A DNA stretch of 64,000 nucleotides. Source: Helicobacter sp. NHP19-012 (GTDB lineage: Bacteria; Campylobacterota; Campylobacteria; Campylobacterales; Helicobacteraceae). The DNA lies in NCBI RefSeq assembly GCF_019703325.1, contig NZ_AP024819.1, positions 124,001 to 188,000 on the forward strand, in the 5' to 3' direction. Positions 9,017 through 18,473 of this stretch are shown here, piece after piece. The stretch's first letter is position 1. Each line of letters opens with the position of its first letter. The notes beneath the pieces are model-generated. The model worked only from the letters and a program-made list of their open reading frames with translations, did no database searches and had not been told where the DNA came from. The position numbers and the translations under genes were made by a program.

Positions 9017-9571
9017 CTATTCTTTAACGGGGGCTTTAAAGCTGATTTCTACTTGCGACCAAGTGAGTTTTTCATGCTGTGCACTGCATTTTTTAGCAAG
9101 TTCTTTAAACTCGTTGCTCAAACCAAATTCTAAAATATCGAGCACGCCCGTAGCGACCAATTCTTTGTTTTCAATTTTATAGCTCATGGGCACTTTCACG
9201 CTTTTGCCATTCATGCGCACACTAGCTAAAATCGTGCCTTGTTTGTCGCCCTCCACCACATTTCTAAAAATAACTTTGAGGGTTTTGTCTTTAAAGAGAT
9301 CAAAAAACGCTTCTTTGACATTTTTAGTTTTAGTTGCATCGTGCAGATCCAACTGATCGGCATTGATGGTTGCGCTCGCCTTATCTAGGGTTTTGGCGAT
9401 GCTGGAGGTGTCCTTACCAAATTTATAAACCACATGGTCAAAAGTCCCCTTCACGCCCGCCTTGTGCGCCGTTTTAAACGCCGTAAACTCCATGCTCGCC
9501 TTGCTCGTGTCTAGGCTCGCCGCGTGCATTAAACCATAAGCCAAAAACATGCCGATTGCTAATCTTTTCAT
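9017..9571 (-). CDS. YceI-family periplasmic protein
   Basis: This is a 184-residue secreted protein with a signal peptide (MKRLAIGMFLAYGLMHAAS). YceI proteins form a lipocalin-like barrel that binds isoprenoid or fatty chains. Typical features are the early beta strands with HKAGVKGTFDHV and the last strands with WSQVEISFKAP. A strong AAGGAG site precedes the ATG and a TATCAT -10 box lies about 30 bases upstream. It sits six bases before hemL, as in H. pylori as I recall. Confidence 0.85.
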   Translation of the reverse strand: MKRLAIGMFLAYGLMHAASLDTSKASMEFTAFKTAHKAGVKGTFDHVVYKFGKDTSSIAKTLDKASATINADQLDLHDATKTKNVKEAFFDLFKDKTLKVIFRNVVEGDKQGTILASVRMNGKSVKVPMSYKIENKELVATGVLDILEFGLSNEFKELAKKCSAQHEKLTWSQVEISFKAPVKE

Positions 9572-9599
9572 TGCTTCTCCTTAAAATTTAGACCCACCC

Positions 9600-9605
9600 A
9601 TGATA
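9600..9605 (-). promoter_or_regulatory. Probable -10 box (TATCAT) for the yceI-hemL transcript
   Basis: Read on the minus strand, TGCTATCAT lies about 30 bases before the yceI ATG, with TGC giving an extended -10. No clear -35 is seen, which is usual in this genus. Confidence 0.4.
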
Positions 9606-10004
9606 GCATGAAAACAAGATTTTTTAAGGGCTTTTAGGCTGTCTTGACGCACAGCCCCCTCAAAGTGGCGTAAAAATACGCAAAAACAAACACACCCCCT
9701 AGAAATAAGAGGTTCTGCGTTAAAATTGTGTATATGGAAATACAGAGCACGAGCGTTTTTAAAGTTGCTCTTTTGGAGGGGGAAACTTGGGTGTTAGAGG
9801 TTTTTGAAAAAATCAGGTTTGTGTGTGCAGTCTTTAAAGTTGCCACAGCGCACCGCTTAAAATCCCCCAAGCCATTTACAATCAACTTGAGATTTTTAAG
9901 ACATTGCCCCCAACTGCCCCCAAGGGGCGCATGCCCCTAAGTGCTAGAGCGGTAAGAGGGTTAGTCCTTTTATGAGTCTCTCTTGGGGCGAGAACTTAAG
10001 TTTG
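9606..10004. other. About 400-base gene-poor stretch
   Basis: No gene is supported here. Two short overlapping frames exist (minus 9634-9885, plus 9728-9940), but neither has a good ribosome site or recognisable domain. The minus frame ends in a hydrophobic segment (LLFLGGVFVFAYFYATL) that could be the tail of a lost membrane protein. The stretch may be decayed sequence. Confidence 0.4.
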
Positions 10005-10365
10005 CTAATCCGCTTTGGGGCGTGCGTAGCCTTCCACTTTTACACACTTAGAACCCAAGAGCCACCAAAACCAAGGCCACATCTCTTTTTTGACCGTAAC
10101 ATTGATCAACTCGCCTTCCTTCGCCCCCGCTGTTTCAGCAAAACGATTTGCTTGATTTTGGGCTTGTTGCAAGGCTTGTTGCTTCAAGTCATCTGCCTTA
10201 CCATAGGGCCAAGTGAAATTATTACAAGCATATCCAAGCACGGGATTGACATGCCCTGTCATAGGCTGATTTGGGTTGATGCTCGCAATCTTAGTGGTGC
10301 AACCCACAAGCAAGAGAGCGGCTATCGCCCCCCCCCCATTTCACAAACAAAGAACGGCTACGCAT
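10005..10365 (-). CDS. Small lipoprotein, out of frame in a G10 tract (candidate phase-variable gene)
   Basis: The minus-strand ATG at 10365 follows a strong AAGGAG. Reading through ten G's gives a 24-residue peptide ending at TAA. Removing one G joins it to the long downstream frame and creates a textbook lipoprotein signal, MRSRSLFVKWGGAIAALLLVGC, with lipobox LVGC. The ON protein would have 119 residues. The mature part contains GYACNNFTWPYGKADD, a Gln/Ala helix with two LKQQALQQAQ-like stretches, and a Trp-rich turn (WPWFWWLL). I recognise no family. The assembled state is OFF; 9 or 12 G's would be ON. Confidence 0.8.
10328..10337 (-). repeat. Homopolymer G10 (C10 on plus strand) inside a lipoprotein signal peptide
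   Basis: Ten C's on the plus strand are read as ten G's in the gene. Tracts of this length are mutational hot spots in Helicobacter through slipped-strand mispairing. The tract encodes the start of the hydrophobic signal segment, so every length change switches export and expression together. Confidence 0.9.
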
Positions 10366-10556
10366 AAAAAACTCCTTACAAGATAAAATAGACCCCTAGA
10401 TCGGCTAAAAATGGTGTTTTTAAAGTAAATTTCTATTTAGCAGAAATATAAATTTCTGTGTAAAAACGCCAAACACCCAAATATTTGCTTATCTTACCGA
10501 TCGCAGTTGTTTATATTTTGCTAAACTCTTAAAATCAATGCTTAAGAAGGAAAATT

Positions 10557-10979
10557 ATGCCAAGTGCAAGTCTTTATGTAAAAAACCGCATCCGAGGCAA
10601 GATTTCTTTGCATGAAAGGGGACAAGGGCGTTGGCGCATACACTTTGAAGCTAAGGATGTCGTGGTGCAAGCCAAGTGCATGCATTCGGAGGTGGAGAGT
10701 TGCAAAATTGATGATGACATCACCATCATTTTAAAGGTTCTAGAAGTGCTGATCCCCAACTTCACACAGCGACTGATCCTAGATCCTATGGCGTTCACGG
10801 GGCGGATTTTAACCATGAAGCGCGATCCCAAAGAGGAACGCATGGTGCGTGTGGAGGTGGCGGTGAGCGATTGCGGTGTGGATTTTATCTTGGATCAGGG
10901 GCACATCGACCTATACCGCCTTAACGATGGTAAAGAGCTCGTGCTCTTTTGTAAACCCGAGCATGTAACGCTTTACTAG
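10557..10979 (+). CDS. Tandem TOBE-domain protein (molbindin-like, probable molybdate binding)
   Basis: The 140-residue protein appears to be two consecutive TOBE/Mop-like units. Unit 1 (about residues 6-66) has KNRIRGKIS followed by DDDITIILKVLEVLI, close in pattern to molbindins, which begin with RNQLKGKV-like and end with ...AVVKSTDVMI-like strands. Unit 2 (about 78-140) has FTGRILTMKRD and DGKELVLFCKPEHVTLY. Such proteins store or sense molybdate. modA and modB lie at the far end of the window. A strong AAGAAGG precedes the ATG. The domain call rests on pattern comparison by eye. Confidence 0.6.
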   Translation: MPSASLYVKNRIRGKISLHERGQGRWRIHFEAKDVVVQAKCMHSEVESCKIDDDITIILKVLEVLIPNFTQRLILDPMAFTGRILTMKRDPKEERMVRVEVAVSDCGVDFILDQGHIDLYRLNDGKELVLFCKPEHVTLY

Positions 10980-11010
10980 CCCCCTAAGCTCCCAAGGAGG
11001 CTAGCGAAGT

Positions 11011-12063
11011 CTAAAACGACTTTTTCATGTCAATGACATGGCGAAATTGAGCGTTGGAGTGGGTGAGATCGTAATACACTCTGTCAATATCTTTGCCTGT
11101 AACCAGCTCAATTTCGGGGTAAATGTTGTGCAAAACAGAAAAGTCTAGCATTTCTTGGGTTTCTTTAATCCCTCCAATGAGTGAGCCATAGACTTTTTTA
11201 TTGGCATGCCACACAAAGTTAGAGGCGCTGAGGGTGATGGGTTTGTCTCTTGGAGGCAAGCCCACAATGGCAAATTCACCCCCATAGGCGAGCACATTTA
11301 AATAATCTGCCATGTTGTAAGGGGTGGGGATGGTGGAGATGATGAGATCCAAATTAGCCCCCTTTGCGTCTTTGACATCGCTGTAATAGTGTTTTGCGCC
11401 CATTTTTAACGCCATTTCTTTTTTAGCCTCGCTACGCCCGATCACGCTCACTTCAGCCCCCATTGCCAAGGCGTATTTCAAGCCCATATGCCCCAGCCCG
11501 CCAAAGCCAGCAATGCCCACTTTTGAGCCTTCTTTAACACTGGAGAATTTTAAAGGGGAGTAGGTGGTGATGCCCGCACAGAGCAGGGGGGCGACTTTTT
11601 CTAGGGGCGCATCGTGGGGGACACGGATGATGTAGTCTTCATCCACCACAATACAATTAGAATACCCTCCCATGTGGGGCTCGTCATTGTGAAAATAGTC
11701 CTTGCAATCGTAGGTGAACACCGCTTTTTTGCAAAATTGTTCGTGGTGATCACTGCAAGGGGCACACTCTTTACAAGAATTGACAAAACAACCCACACCC
11801 ACTTTATCCCCCACTTTAAACCTGCGTGCCTGTGCGCCCACTTCCTTAACCACACCCGCAATTTCATGACCGGGGATCATAGGGTAGATGCCGTCATGCC
11901 ACTCGCTGTAGGCAGAGTGGATGTCGCTGTGGCAAATCCCGCAGTAATGAATATCAATCAACACATCTTTTTCACCCACAGCGTGGCGGGTGAAGTGGTG
12001 TTCGGCAAATTTGCCCTCTTTAGAATGGATTGCAAAACCTTTAGCTTCAATGCGTGCAGACAT
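11011..12063 (-). CDS. Zinc-dependent NAD(P) alcohol dehydrogenase (cinnamyl-alcohol type)
   Basis: This medium-chain dehydrogenase probably reduces aldehydes with NADPH. In order, the 350-residue protein has HYCGICHSDIHSA (catalytic Zn Cys and His), the GHEIAG Glu-containing motif, a structural Zn lobe with CKECAPCSDHHEQFC, and the Rossmann loop GIAGFGGLGHMGL. An AAGGA site and a TACAAT -10 box precede the ATG. It stands alone, convergent with the TOBE gene and divergent from the rpsP operon. An H. pylori counterpart is known as a cinnamyl alcohol dehydrogenase. Confidence 0.92.
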   Translation of the reverse strand: MSARIEAKGFAIHSKEGKFAEHHFTRHAVGEKDVLIDIHYCGICHSDIHSAYSEWHDGIYPMIPGHEIAGVVKEVGAQARRFKVGDKVGVGCFVNSCKECAPCSDHHEQFCKKAVFTYDCKDYFHNDEPHMGGYSNCIVVDEDYIIRVPHDAPLEKVAPLLCAGITTYSPLKFSSVKEGSKVGIAGFGGLGHMGLKYALAMGAEVSVIGRSEAKKEMALKMGAKHYYSDVKDAKGANLDLIISTIPTPYNMADYLNVLAYGGEFAIVGLPPRDKPITLSASNFVWHANKKVYGSLIGGIKETQEMLDFSVLHNIYPEIELVTGKDIDRVYYDLTHSNAQFRHVIDMKKSF

Positions 12064-12092
12064 GAGAATCCTTTGTGTTAGAATGAGCCCTT

Positions 12093-12098
12093 ATTGTA
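12093..12098 (-). promoter_or_regulatory. Probable -10 box (TACAAT) for the alcohol dehydrogenase
   Basis: The minus strand reads TGCTACAAT 30 bases before the start codon, an extended -10 with no obvious -35. Confidence 0.5.
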
Positions 12099-12157
12099 GC
12101 AAAATAAAAGACAATGGGGATTTTGCTTAAACAAAGCTTTCTTTTAGAAAAAAGCAC

Positions 12158-12163
12158 TATAAT
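12158..12163 (+). promoter_or_regulatory. Probable -10 box (TATAAT) for the rpsP-rplS operon
   Basis: A consensus TATAAT lies 32 bases before the rpsP start in an A/T-rich stretch. No other convincing promoter is seen within the tightly overlapping operon that follows. Confidence 0.6.
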
Positions 12164-12194
12164 GGAAAATTTGCAACAAATGATAAGGAACGCC

Positions 12195-12428
12195 ATGACA
12201 ATTGTACGACTTACCCGCACTGGACGCAAGAAAAAGCCCTTTTACCGCATTGTGGTTACAGACTCACGCAAACGCCGCGATGGGGGTTGGATCGAATCCA
12301 TTGGGTATTACAACCCCTTGACCAACCCCAAAGTGGTGCAAATCGACCATGCAAGGCTAGATTATTGGAAAAGCGTGGGGGCGAAAATGAGCGAGAGGGT
12401 GGAAAAACTCTCTAAACAACAAGCCTAA
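12195..12428 (+). CDS. rpsP: 30S ribosomal protein S16
   Basis: S16 is a small-subunit assembly protein. ATG 12195 (preceded by AAGGAA) gives a normal 77-residue protein beginning [20 protein letters not shown], with the conserved [19 protein letters not shown] block. The upstream in-frame ATG at 12114 would add 27 unrelated residues and lies before the promoter, so it is rejected. It is the first gene of the rpsP-khpA-rimM-trmD-rplS operon. Confidence 0.97.
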   Translation: MTIVRLTRTGRKKKPFYRIVVTDSRKRRDGGWIESIGYYNPLTNPKVVQIDHARLDYWKSVGAKMSERVEKLSKQQA

Positions 12429-12447
12429 GCTTGGGGAGGGGGTGCAC

Positions 12448-12837
12448 ATGCCAGAGCCACAAGACGATTTAGAAAACCTTGTGGAGGAGAGCCACCCCCA
12501 AGAATCCCCCCAAATAGACACAGAGCAAGCCCCAACAAACCCTAAAGAAGCCCCCAACCCCCAAGAAAACCAAGGTTACCCCATTGAGATTTTTGTCGCC
12601 GAGTATTGTAAAAAGATTGTAACCTACCCGCAGGTCTTGCAGGTGCAGGTGCGCCTCATCGAGCCGGGGGTTAAGGAGGTTTGTATCCACGCCAATCCGC
12701 TGGACATGGGGCGGGTGATCGGCAAGGATGGCAAAATGGTGAGCGCGCTCAAAGCCTTTATCTCTGGGGTCAAGGCAAAGGATGGCTTTAGCTATAAAAT
12801 CGTGGTCGTGGCAGCTAAAAACCCCTATGTGCTCTAA
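12448..12837 (+). CDS. khpA: KH-domain RNA-binding protein with acidic N-terminal extension
   Basis: KhpA-type proteins bind RNA and often sit between rpsP and rimM. The C-terminal KH domain carries the GxxG loop in RVIGKDGKMV. About 45 residues rich in Glu, Gln and Pro precede it, which is longer than the usual compact protein of about 80 residues. ATG 12448 is chosen because GGAGGGGG ends six bases upstream; the GTG at 12442 would abut that site. The last codons overlap the start of rimM. Confidence 0.88.
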   Translation: MPEPQDDLENLVEESHPQESPQIDTEQAPTNPKEAPNPQENQGYPIEIFVAEYCKKIVTYPQVLQVQVRLIEPGVKEVCIHANPLDMGRVIGKDGKMVSALKAFISGVKAKDGFSYKIVVVAAKNPYVL

Positions 12838-13345
12838 TCTCTTGGTTGTGGGGCTGCTTGGGAGGGCTGTGGGCTTAAAGGGCGGGCTCAAACTCAATCT
12901 ACAAAGTAATTGTTTGGAGTGTTTAACTTTAGGGGCAAGTGTGCAGGTCTCTAGCCCCCTAAAGCCCTCCCAAACTTACCAAATCCACGCCTACGAGCCT
13001 AAAACCTCTTTGCTGTTCTTAGAGGGGGTGAGCACAAGAGAACAAGCGCAAGAGCTTACAGGCAGTACCCTTAAAATGAGTGAGGAAGAGACGCTAAGGC
13101 TTTGCAAGTTGCAAGAGGGGGAGTTTTTGGCGTTTCAATTAGTGGGGCTAGAAGTGGTGGAGGAGGGCGATGTCTTGGGTGTGGTTTTGGGGGTGGAGAG
13201 TCTAGCAGGGGTGGATTATTTGCAGGTGCAAGCCCCCACTAAAAAATTTTTAATCCCCTACATCCCCCGCTATATTGTGGGCACAGACTTAAAGGCTAGG
13301 CGTATCCACACTAAAGATGCTTTAGGGCTGTTAGAGGAGAGTTAA
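12827..13345 (+). CDS. rimM: 16S rRNA maturation factor RimM
   Basis: RimM binds S19 and helps mature the head of the 30S subunit. ATG 12827, inside the khpA tail, gives a 172-residue protein starting with LLVVGLLGRAVGLKGGLKL, which is the conserved N-terminal motif. The PRC-barrel part has GEFLAFQLVGLEV and ends in FLIPYIPRYIV. The stop shares a base with the trmD start, implying coupled translation. Confidence 0.93.
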   Translation: MCSNLLVVGLLGRAVGLKGGLKLNLQSNCLECLTLGASVQVSSPLKPSQTYQIHAYEPKTSLLFLEGVSTREQAQELTGSTLKMSEEETLRLCKLQEGEFLAFQLVGLEVVEEGDVLGVVLGVESLAGVDYLQVQAPTKKFLIPYIPRYIVGTDLKARRIHTKDALGLLEES

Positions 13346-14079
13346 TGCGCTTTAGCATCCTTAGTCTGTTCCCTAACTTACTCTCTTTTTACTTTGAGGA
13401 CTCCATTTTAAAAAGAGCCTTAGCGCAGGGCATTTTTAGCCTTGATTTGGTGGACATGCGCCCCTTTTCGCCCCATAAATTTAAACGGGCGGACTTCCCC
13501 CTAGTGGGCGGGGGAGCGGGGCAAATTTTAGACCCCTACATGGTGGAAAACGCCCTAGAGAGCCTAGAAAAGGGACATGTGATTTTCTTAAGCCCTGTGG
13601 GCAAGCCCTACACGCAACAAGACGCACAAAGGCTTGCCACCCACCAACACCTAATCCTTATCTGTGGCCGTTACGATGGCTTTGATGAACGCTTGATAGA
13701 AACGCACGCCGATGAGGTCTTTAGCGTGGGGGATTTCGTGCTCACAGGCGGGGAGTTGCCCGCCTTGTGTGTGTGCGATAGCGTGGCGCGGCTTTTAAAG
13801 GGGACTTTAGGCAACGCCCACTCGCTAGAGAAAGAGAGTTTTAGCCAAAATCTCTTAGAAGCCCCCAACTTTGCCAACACCTATAACCTAGCCAAAAAGC
13901 CCAGCTGTACGCAAATGCCGACTATTTCAGCGTATTCAAAGGGTAACCATGCCAAAATAGGGGGGATTATGCACGATTTATCTATCCAAAGGACTAAATA
14001 TTTTCGTCCCCCCCTTTATTGCTTAGATAGGTCTTTGCAGAAGTTCTGCCAAAACAACAAGAAAGGTTCATCCAAATGA
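13345..14079 (+). CDS. trmD: tRNA (guanine-N1)-methyltransferase
   Basis: TrmD adds m1G37 next to the anticodon, which prevents +1 slippage. It is a 244-residue SPOUT enzyme with a deep trefoil knot. Visible motifs are [11 protein letters not shown], the [10 protein letters not shown] loop, [14 protein letters not shown], and [15 protein letters not shown], which form the AdoMet pocket. It starts on the rimM stop (TAATG) and its end overlaps the rplS start. Confidence 0.96.
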   Translation: MRFSILSLFPNLLSFYFEDSILKRALAQGIFSLDLVDMRPFSPHKFKRADFPLVGGGAGQILDPYMVENALESLEKGHVIFLSPVGKPYTQQDAQRLATHQHLILICGRYDGFDERLIETHADEVFSVGDFVLTGGELPALCVCDSVARLLKGTLGNAHSLEKESFSQNLLEAPNFANTYNLAKKPSCTQMPTISAYSKGNHAKIGGIMHDLSIQRTKYFRPPLYCLDRSLQKFCQNNKKGSSK

Positions 14080-14435
14080 AAAACCGCTATTTGCAATCCT
14101 TTGAGGACGCTCAAATCAAGGCACAACCCCCCCACTTTAAAGCCGGCGACACTCTGCGTCTTGGCATCCGTATCCAAGAGGGCGATAAAATGCGTACCCA
14201 AAACTTTGAGGGCGTTTGCATCGCCTTAAGGGGTAATGGGGTCGGCAAGACCTTTTGCGTCCGTAAAATCGGTGCGAACGGCGTGGGCGTGGAGCGGATT
14301 TTTCCTCTTTACTCGGCAAGTTTAGTGAGCATTGAGGTTTTAAGGGTGGGGCGGGTGCGCCGCGCCAAACTCTACTACTTGCGCCACAAAAAGGGCAAAG
14401 CTGCGCGCATTAGGGAAGTGCGTAAGCCAGCTTAA
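14076..14435 (+). CDS. rplS: 50S ribosomal protein L19
   Basis: L19 sits at the 30S-50S interface. The 119-residue protein has [18 protein letters not shown] and [16 protein letters not shown], then VERIFPLYS and the C-terminal [19 protein letters not shown], all typical. It overlaps the end of trmD by four bases and closes the operon. A short G/C-rich inverted repeat follows near 14470-14490, but it is too weak to call a terminator. Confidence 0.97.
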   Translation: MKNRYLQSFEDAQIKAQPPHFKAGDTLRLGIRIQEGDKMRTQNFEGVCIALRGNGVGKTFCVRKIGANGVGVERIFPLYSASLVSIEVLRVGRVRRAKLYYLRHKKGKAARIREVRKPA

Positions 14436-14492
14436 AACTCCCCGTTTTTAGTCTTTTAGCTTACAGATTTTGGGGGCTCGCCCCTCCCCTCT

Positions 14493-16559
14493 TTAAAACT
14501 TTTTCTTACCCGTGTCTTCTAAAATATCGCTAGCGATGTGTTCGATCTCTTGGCTGATGCCTAAACAATTTTGGGCGATTTTTAAGTTATGTGTCAAGCT
14601 CGCATCAAATTGCCCCATAGATTTATTGATGTCTAGCACTGCGGAGGCTTGCGCTTTAATGGCTGTCGAGTTGTCAGCAATGCTTTGAAGTAATATGTTG
14701 ATATTGCTTTCAATCTCGCTCAAGGATTTTTGGGTGCGCTCGGCAAGTTTTCTCACTTCATCAGCCACGACTGCAAATCCCCGTCCATGCTCACCTGCTC
14801 TAGCGGCTTCAATGGCGGCGTTTAGAGCTAATAAGTTCGTTTGATCGGCAATATCTCTAATGATTTCCACAATACTTTTAATGTCTTGGCTTTGGGCGAT
14901 CATCTCATCGCTCTTTGCACTCACATCGGTGATGTTTTGCGTGATTCCCTCAATGTTCTGTGTGGCTTGTTTGATTTCGGCAGATTGTTTAGTCGAGCTA
15001 GAAGAGAGTTTTTCCATGCTCTCTTTTAAATCTAGGGCTTTGGTGTTGAGCTGGTTGGCAAAAGCTAGAGAGGTGTTTAACATATCGATGATCTCGGAAC
15101 CTAGTTGATTGACGGACATTTCAATCTCACCCTTTGCATTTTCAATTTGGGGGGTAAAATCCAAATTTTGGTAGGCATGCACCACTGATAAAATTTTATT
15201 CAAATCCGAGCCCACTTTTTTCTCTAAGTTTTCAACCATAGAGTGCATTACCTTGATGAGTTCGGAGAGTTTGGGGGTGTTTGCCTTGCTTTGCGCTTCT
15301 TTAGCGACAATGATGCCCTTTTGCATATCTAGGGCTAATTCTGTGGTTTCCACAACGGCGGCATTGTCATTATGGAAAACCTGTTGGATTTTGGTGATGT
15401 TGGAGCTAATGGAGTTTAGCATCCAGCCGAGTTCATCGTTTTGGCTGGAGTGATAAACCTTCAATTCAACATCTTCTTCGTGGTTTAAGAGTCTAAAAAA
15501 ACTGGTGAGTGTGTTCATCACTCTATGGATACGCGCCACGATTTGCAAACGGATGTAAAAAACCATCACAACGATGGCTACGATGAGAGATATAAGCCCA
15601 ATGGCAAGGATGGCAAGCTGCACATGGCGTACATGGCTATAAACCTTCTTTTTTGTAATGGCAGAGCCCACCACCCAATTGCGGTCCATGAGCTGCCCGT
15701 AGGGTCTAAAGACATGCAAAGATAAAATAATATCTTCGTGCAAAACATCGGAGTAAAAGGAGGTGATAAGACTCTGGCCCGGTTGCCCGTTTCTTCTAAA
15801 ATCCACGACAACCCGCGCCTCTTTGGCTTGCATGATTTTTGTGAAGGACTGCCCTTGCAATTTGTGGTTGCGGTTGATGGCAAAAATACGATCTCTTGAA
15901 CCCACTAAAAATCCATTTTCCCCTATATTTTGGGGGAAGTAGCGTCCTTGGATGTAATCAAAGCTCACAAAGACGGCGACAACAGCCCTTAACTGGTGGT
16001 TCTGATCAAAAATAGGGGCAGCCATGGTGAAACCAAAGTATGTAGCCCCACCAGATAAGGTTGTCATCTCGCTACTTGTGCGGTTTAGGGCTTGTGTTTG
16101 GATCACTTTGGCGACAAGGGGGGATTTAAGAACATTGATGCCATTTCTTTCTATGAACAAGTCATGGTTGTGTTGTTGGGACACCTCGTAACTGAATAAG
16201 GGTTTGCCGTCTTTAACCAACACCAAATATGCGCCCCGCACAAACTCGTTATGGGTGCATAGCTTGCGGATATTGTCTATGATCTCTGCCCCATTGGAGT
16301 TTCTAATGAAGGTGTAGCCATCCCCTGAAAAATAGTCGGCGTAGTCGCTCAAGGATTCTCTCACATTTTTGAGTTCTAGGGAAATGTTGATCGCTTGGCT
16401 GATAGCCCGCACTTTCACCGTGTCGTTCGCACTTCTAACTAGAACGCGGGTGATTTCCTTGATGTAATACGCCCCCAAAGCCAAGAACGATAAAACTAAG
16501 ATAGAAGAAATGGCTAAGGCTGTTTTAGCACCTAGTTTGAGGTTTTTAAGAAACGACAT
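14493..16559 (-). CDS. Methyl-accepting chemotaxis protein with periplasmic Cache-type sensor
   Basis: This 688-residue transmembrane chemoreceptor has a first helix at about residues 13-33, a large periplasmic double-Cache-like sensor (with [15 protein letters not shown] and [15 protein letters not shown]), and a second helix near residue 320 ([20 protein letters not shown]). The cytoplasmic coiled coil carries the hairpin tip [20 protein letters not shown]. The C-terminus ends in DTGKKKF, like TlpA-type receptors of H. pylori. The ligand cannot be read from sequence. It is a single gene, downstream of mscS on the same strand. Confidence 0.93.
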   Translation of the reverse strand: MSFLKNLKLGAKTALAISSILVLSFLALGAYYIKEITRVLVRSANDTVKVRAISQAINISLELKNVRESLSDYADYFSGDGYTFIRNSNGAEIIDNIRKLCTHNEFVRGAYLVLVKDGKPLFSYEVSQQHNHDLFIERNGINVLKSPLVAKVIQTQALNRTSSEMTTLSGGATYFGFTMAAPIFDQNHQLRAVVAVFVSFDYIQGRYFPQNIGENGFLVGSRDRIFAINRNHKLQGQSFTKIMQAKEARVVVDFRRNGQPGQSLITSFYSDVLHEDIILSLHVFRPYGQLMDRNWVVGSAITKKKVYSHVRHVQLAILAIGLISLIVAIVVMVFYIRLQIVARIHRVMNTLTSFFRLLNHEEDVELKVYHSSQNDELGWMLNSISSNITKIQQVFHNDNAAVVETTELALDMQKGIIVAKEAQSKANTPKLSELIKVMHSMVENLEKKVGSDLNKILSVVHAYQNLDFTPQIENAKGEIEMSVNQLGSEIIDMLNTSLAFANQLNTKALDLKESMEKLSSSSTKQSAEIKQATQNIEGITQNITDVSAKSDEMIAQSQDIKSIVEIIRDIADQTNLLALNAAIEAARAGEHGRGFAVVADEVRKLAERTQKSLSEIESNINILLQSIADNSTAIKAQASAVLDINKSMGQFDASLTHNLKIAQNCLGISQEIEHIASDILEDTGKKKF

Positions 16560-16585
16560 AAATGTCCTCCGCTATTGGGTATAGA

Positions 16586-18471
16586 TTAAACATGGGGTGC
16601 TGGCATGCTTTCAATATAGATACTTTGTGAGGGGAAAGCAAAACTCAAGCCACACTCTTCCACCACTCCCATGATTTTAAAAATCACATCCTCTTTAGTG
16701 GCAAGCCACTCCTCCCAAGCAATGCTTTTAGAAAAGCAATAGATGAAAATATTAATAGAACTATCTCCAAAACTATCCACATACACAAATAAATCCGCCT
16801 TGTAACCCATTAAATCATTGACAGAGACAATATTTTGGCGGTCCATGAGGTATTCGTGGTGCTCGCTGAGTTGTTGTTTGGAGATCTTGTCTAAATCGTC
16901 GCCTTTGGCAATGCGGGGGTGTTCTAAGAGCATGTTTCTAATCCCCAAAACGCATTTTTGTAGGGCTTCTTGCGAGGAACTATAAGTAACCCCTACAATC
17001 ATTTTAATGCGTCGCCCCATTTTACGGCGACTCCAGTTGCGCACAAATTTGCCCGCCAATTCGGAGTTAGGCACAAAGAAAAGGGCATTGTCAAACCCTC
17101 TAATTGTGGTGCGTCTAAGCCCCATTTCCACAACCGTACCCTCCACATCGCCACACACAATCCAGTCGCCTTGGTTAAAAGAATTGTCTAAGAGCAAAAT
17201 CACAGAGGCAAAGAAATTAGCCAACATGTCTTTAACCGCCAAAGCCACCGCTAATCCGCCGATACCAAGAGAAGCGATGATCGTAGAGATATTAAAGCCT
17301 AGTTGTTTGAGCACTCCCAAAATCGTGAGGACAAAGATAAAGAAGTAGGCGATCTTTAAGATCAAGTTAACGACTTCTTTACGAAAACCATTTTTGCGCG
17401 AGGCTAGAGTGGCTAAAATCGCCGCCCCATAGGCTTTAAATAGAGCGATCACCAACCATGCAACAAGCAAGATATACACCACGCCTAAATACATATCAAA
17501 GCGTGCAGGGGCAGGGTGGGGGTAGTAGAGAATGTCTATAGAGATGTCAAAGCTGTAGATGAATAAAAAAGTGGAGATGGGGGCTAGAATGCTGTTGCGG
17601 ATTTTTTCTTGGATGTTGATGTTGGCATTCTTACGGGTAAAGCGCACACAATAATCAAGGGCTTTGACAAAGAGGGCTGTTACAAGCTGGCGCAAAGCGA
17701 GCAAGAACGCCAAGAGCCCTAAAGAGAGCAAGATTTTAGCATTTTGTAAGCCGTTCATGTCGGGGAAAATGTGGTTAATCGCCCCGGCGATGCGCTCTAA
17801 TACCCATTGCATGTTGATGTTAAAAATAACGCTCTTGGCAAGGACATCTTTAGGGTGTTGTTGGATGTAGCGCAACACATCGATGTAGGTTTGTAACTTG
17901 ATTTTATACTGCTCTAGGGCACTTTGCAGTTCGTGCTTTTTGATGTCTTCCAAGCGATCCGGAACAGCGTAGGTTTTGGCTGCATAAGTTTCTAGCTTGA
18001 TTAAATAAGAGGCGCTGATAGACTTAATGTCTTTCTCTTGGCTAAAAAAGTCGGTGGAGGTGCGGATTTTTTTAAAAAGCCATACATGTCCGCTTCAACT
18101 TCTAGGTTTTTGAGTTGGAGCGTGTCTGTAAAGTAAGTGTAAATGTCGTTGCTTTTACTGCTTTTTAAAAGTGCCTTTTGTAAAGCGTGCTGTTGTTTTT
18201 CGTTTTCTTCAATATTGATGCCAATCCGCTCCCGTGTGTTTAAAAGTTGCAATGCAAAAGTGTGCATCAACTCGTTTCTTTGGTCGCTGTATAAAGAAAC
18301 TTCCGTGTGCTTGCTGGGGTCTTTTTGGTAGCGGGTGATGACTTGGTTTAGCTGGTTGATTTGCTTTAATAAAAGGTGCAAATCCACTAAATCTAAGTCC
18401 CCACCCTCGTGGGTTTCAGCCCGCCCAAACCCCACAAAAACCACTAAAAAAAGCAAAGCAATAAAACGCAT
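16586..18471 (-). pseudogene. MscS-family mechanosensitive channel split by a frameshift in an A7 tract
   Basis: The minus-strand ATG at 18471 (GGAG upstream) gives a signal peptide (MRFIALLFLVVFVGFGRA) and a helical periplasmic part, ending at a stop near 18001. The next frame continues with IRTSTDFFSQEK and then the channel: several membrane helices, the pore helix IIASLGIGGLAVALAVKD, and the MscS beta domain with NSFNQGDWIVCGDVEGTVVEMGLR. Adding one A to A7, or a -1 slip on it, joins them into 628 residues, close to the H. pylori protein as I recall. An internal TTG at 17953 could only make a truncated product. The start is three bases from the murD stop. Confidence 0.85.
18067..18078 (-). 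other. Slippery T5A7 sequence at the mscS frame junction
   Basis: On the coding strand the codons read GGC TTT TTA AAA AAA TCC. This contains two overlapping -1 slippery heptamers (T TTA AAA and A AAA AAA). A -1 shift here enters exactly the frame that encodes the rest of the channel. Transcriptional slippage or a genomic A7/A8 switch would have the same effect. Confidence 0.6.
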
Positions 18472-18473
18472 GT

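Noticed and set aside
9634..9940. Overlapping short ORFs on both strands in the gene-poor stretch
   Set aside because: Neither has a convincing ribosome site, domain or length; kept only as a note on the stretch.
12114..12194. Upstream start extending S16 by 27 residues
   Set aside because: It precedes the TATAAT promoter and has no similarity to S16; ATG 12195 with AAGGAA is the normal start.
14455..14492. Terminator between rplS and the chemoreceptor gene
   Set aside because: The inverted repeat is only about four base pairs and lacks a T run.
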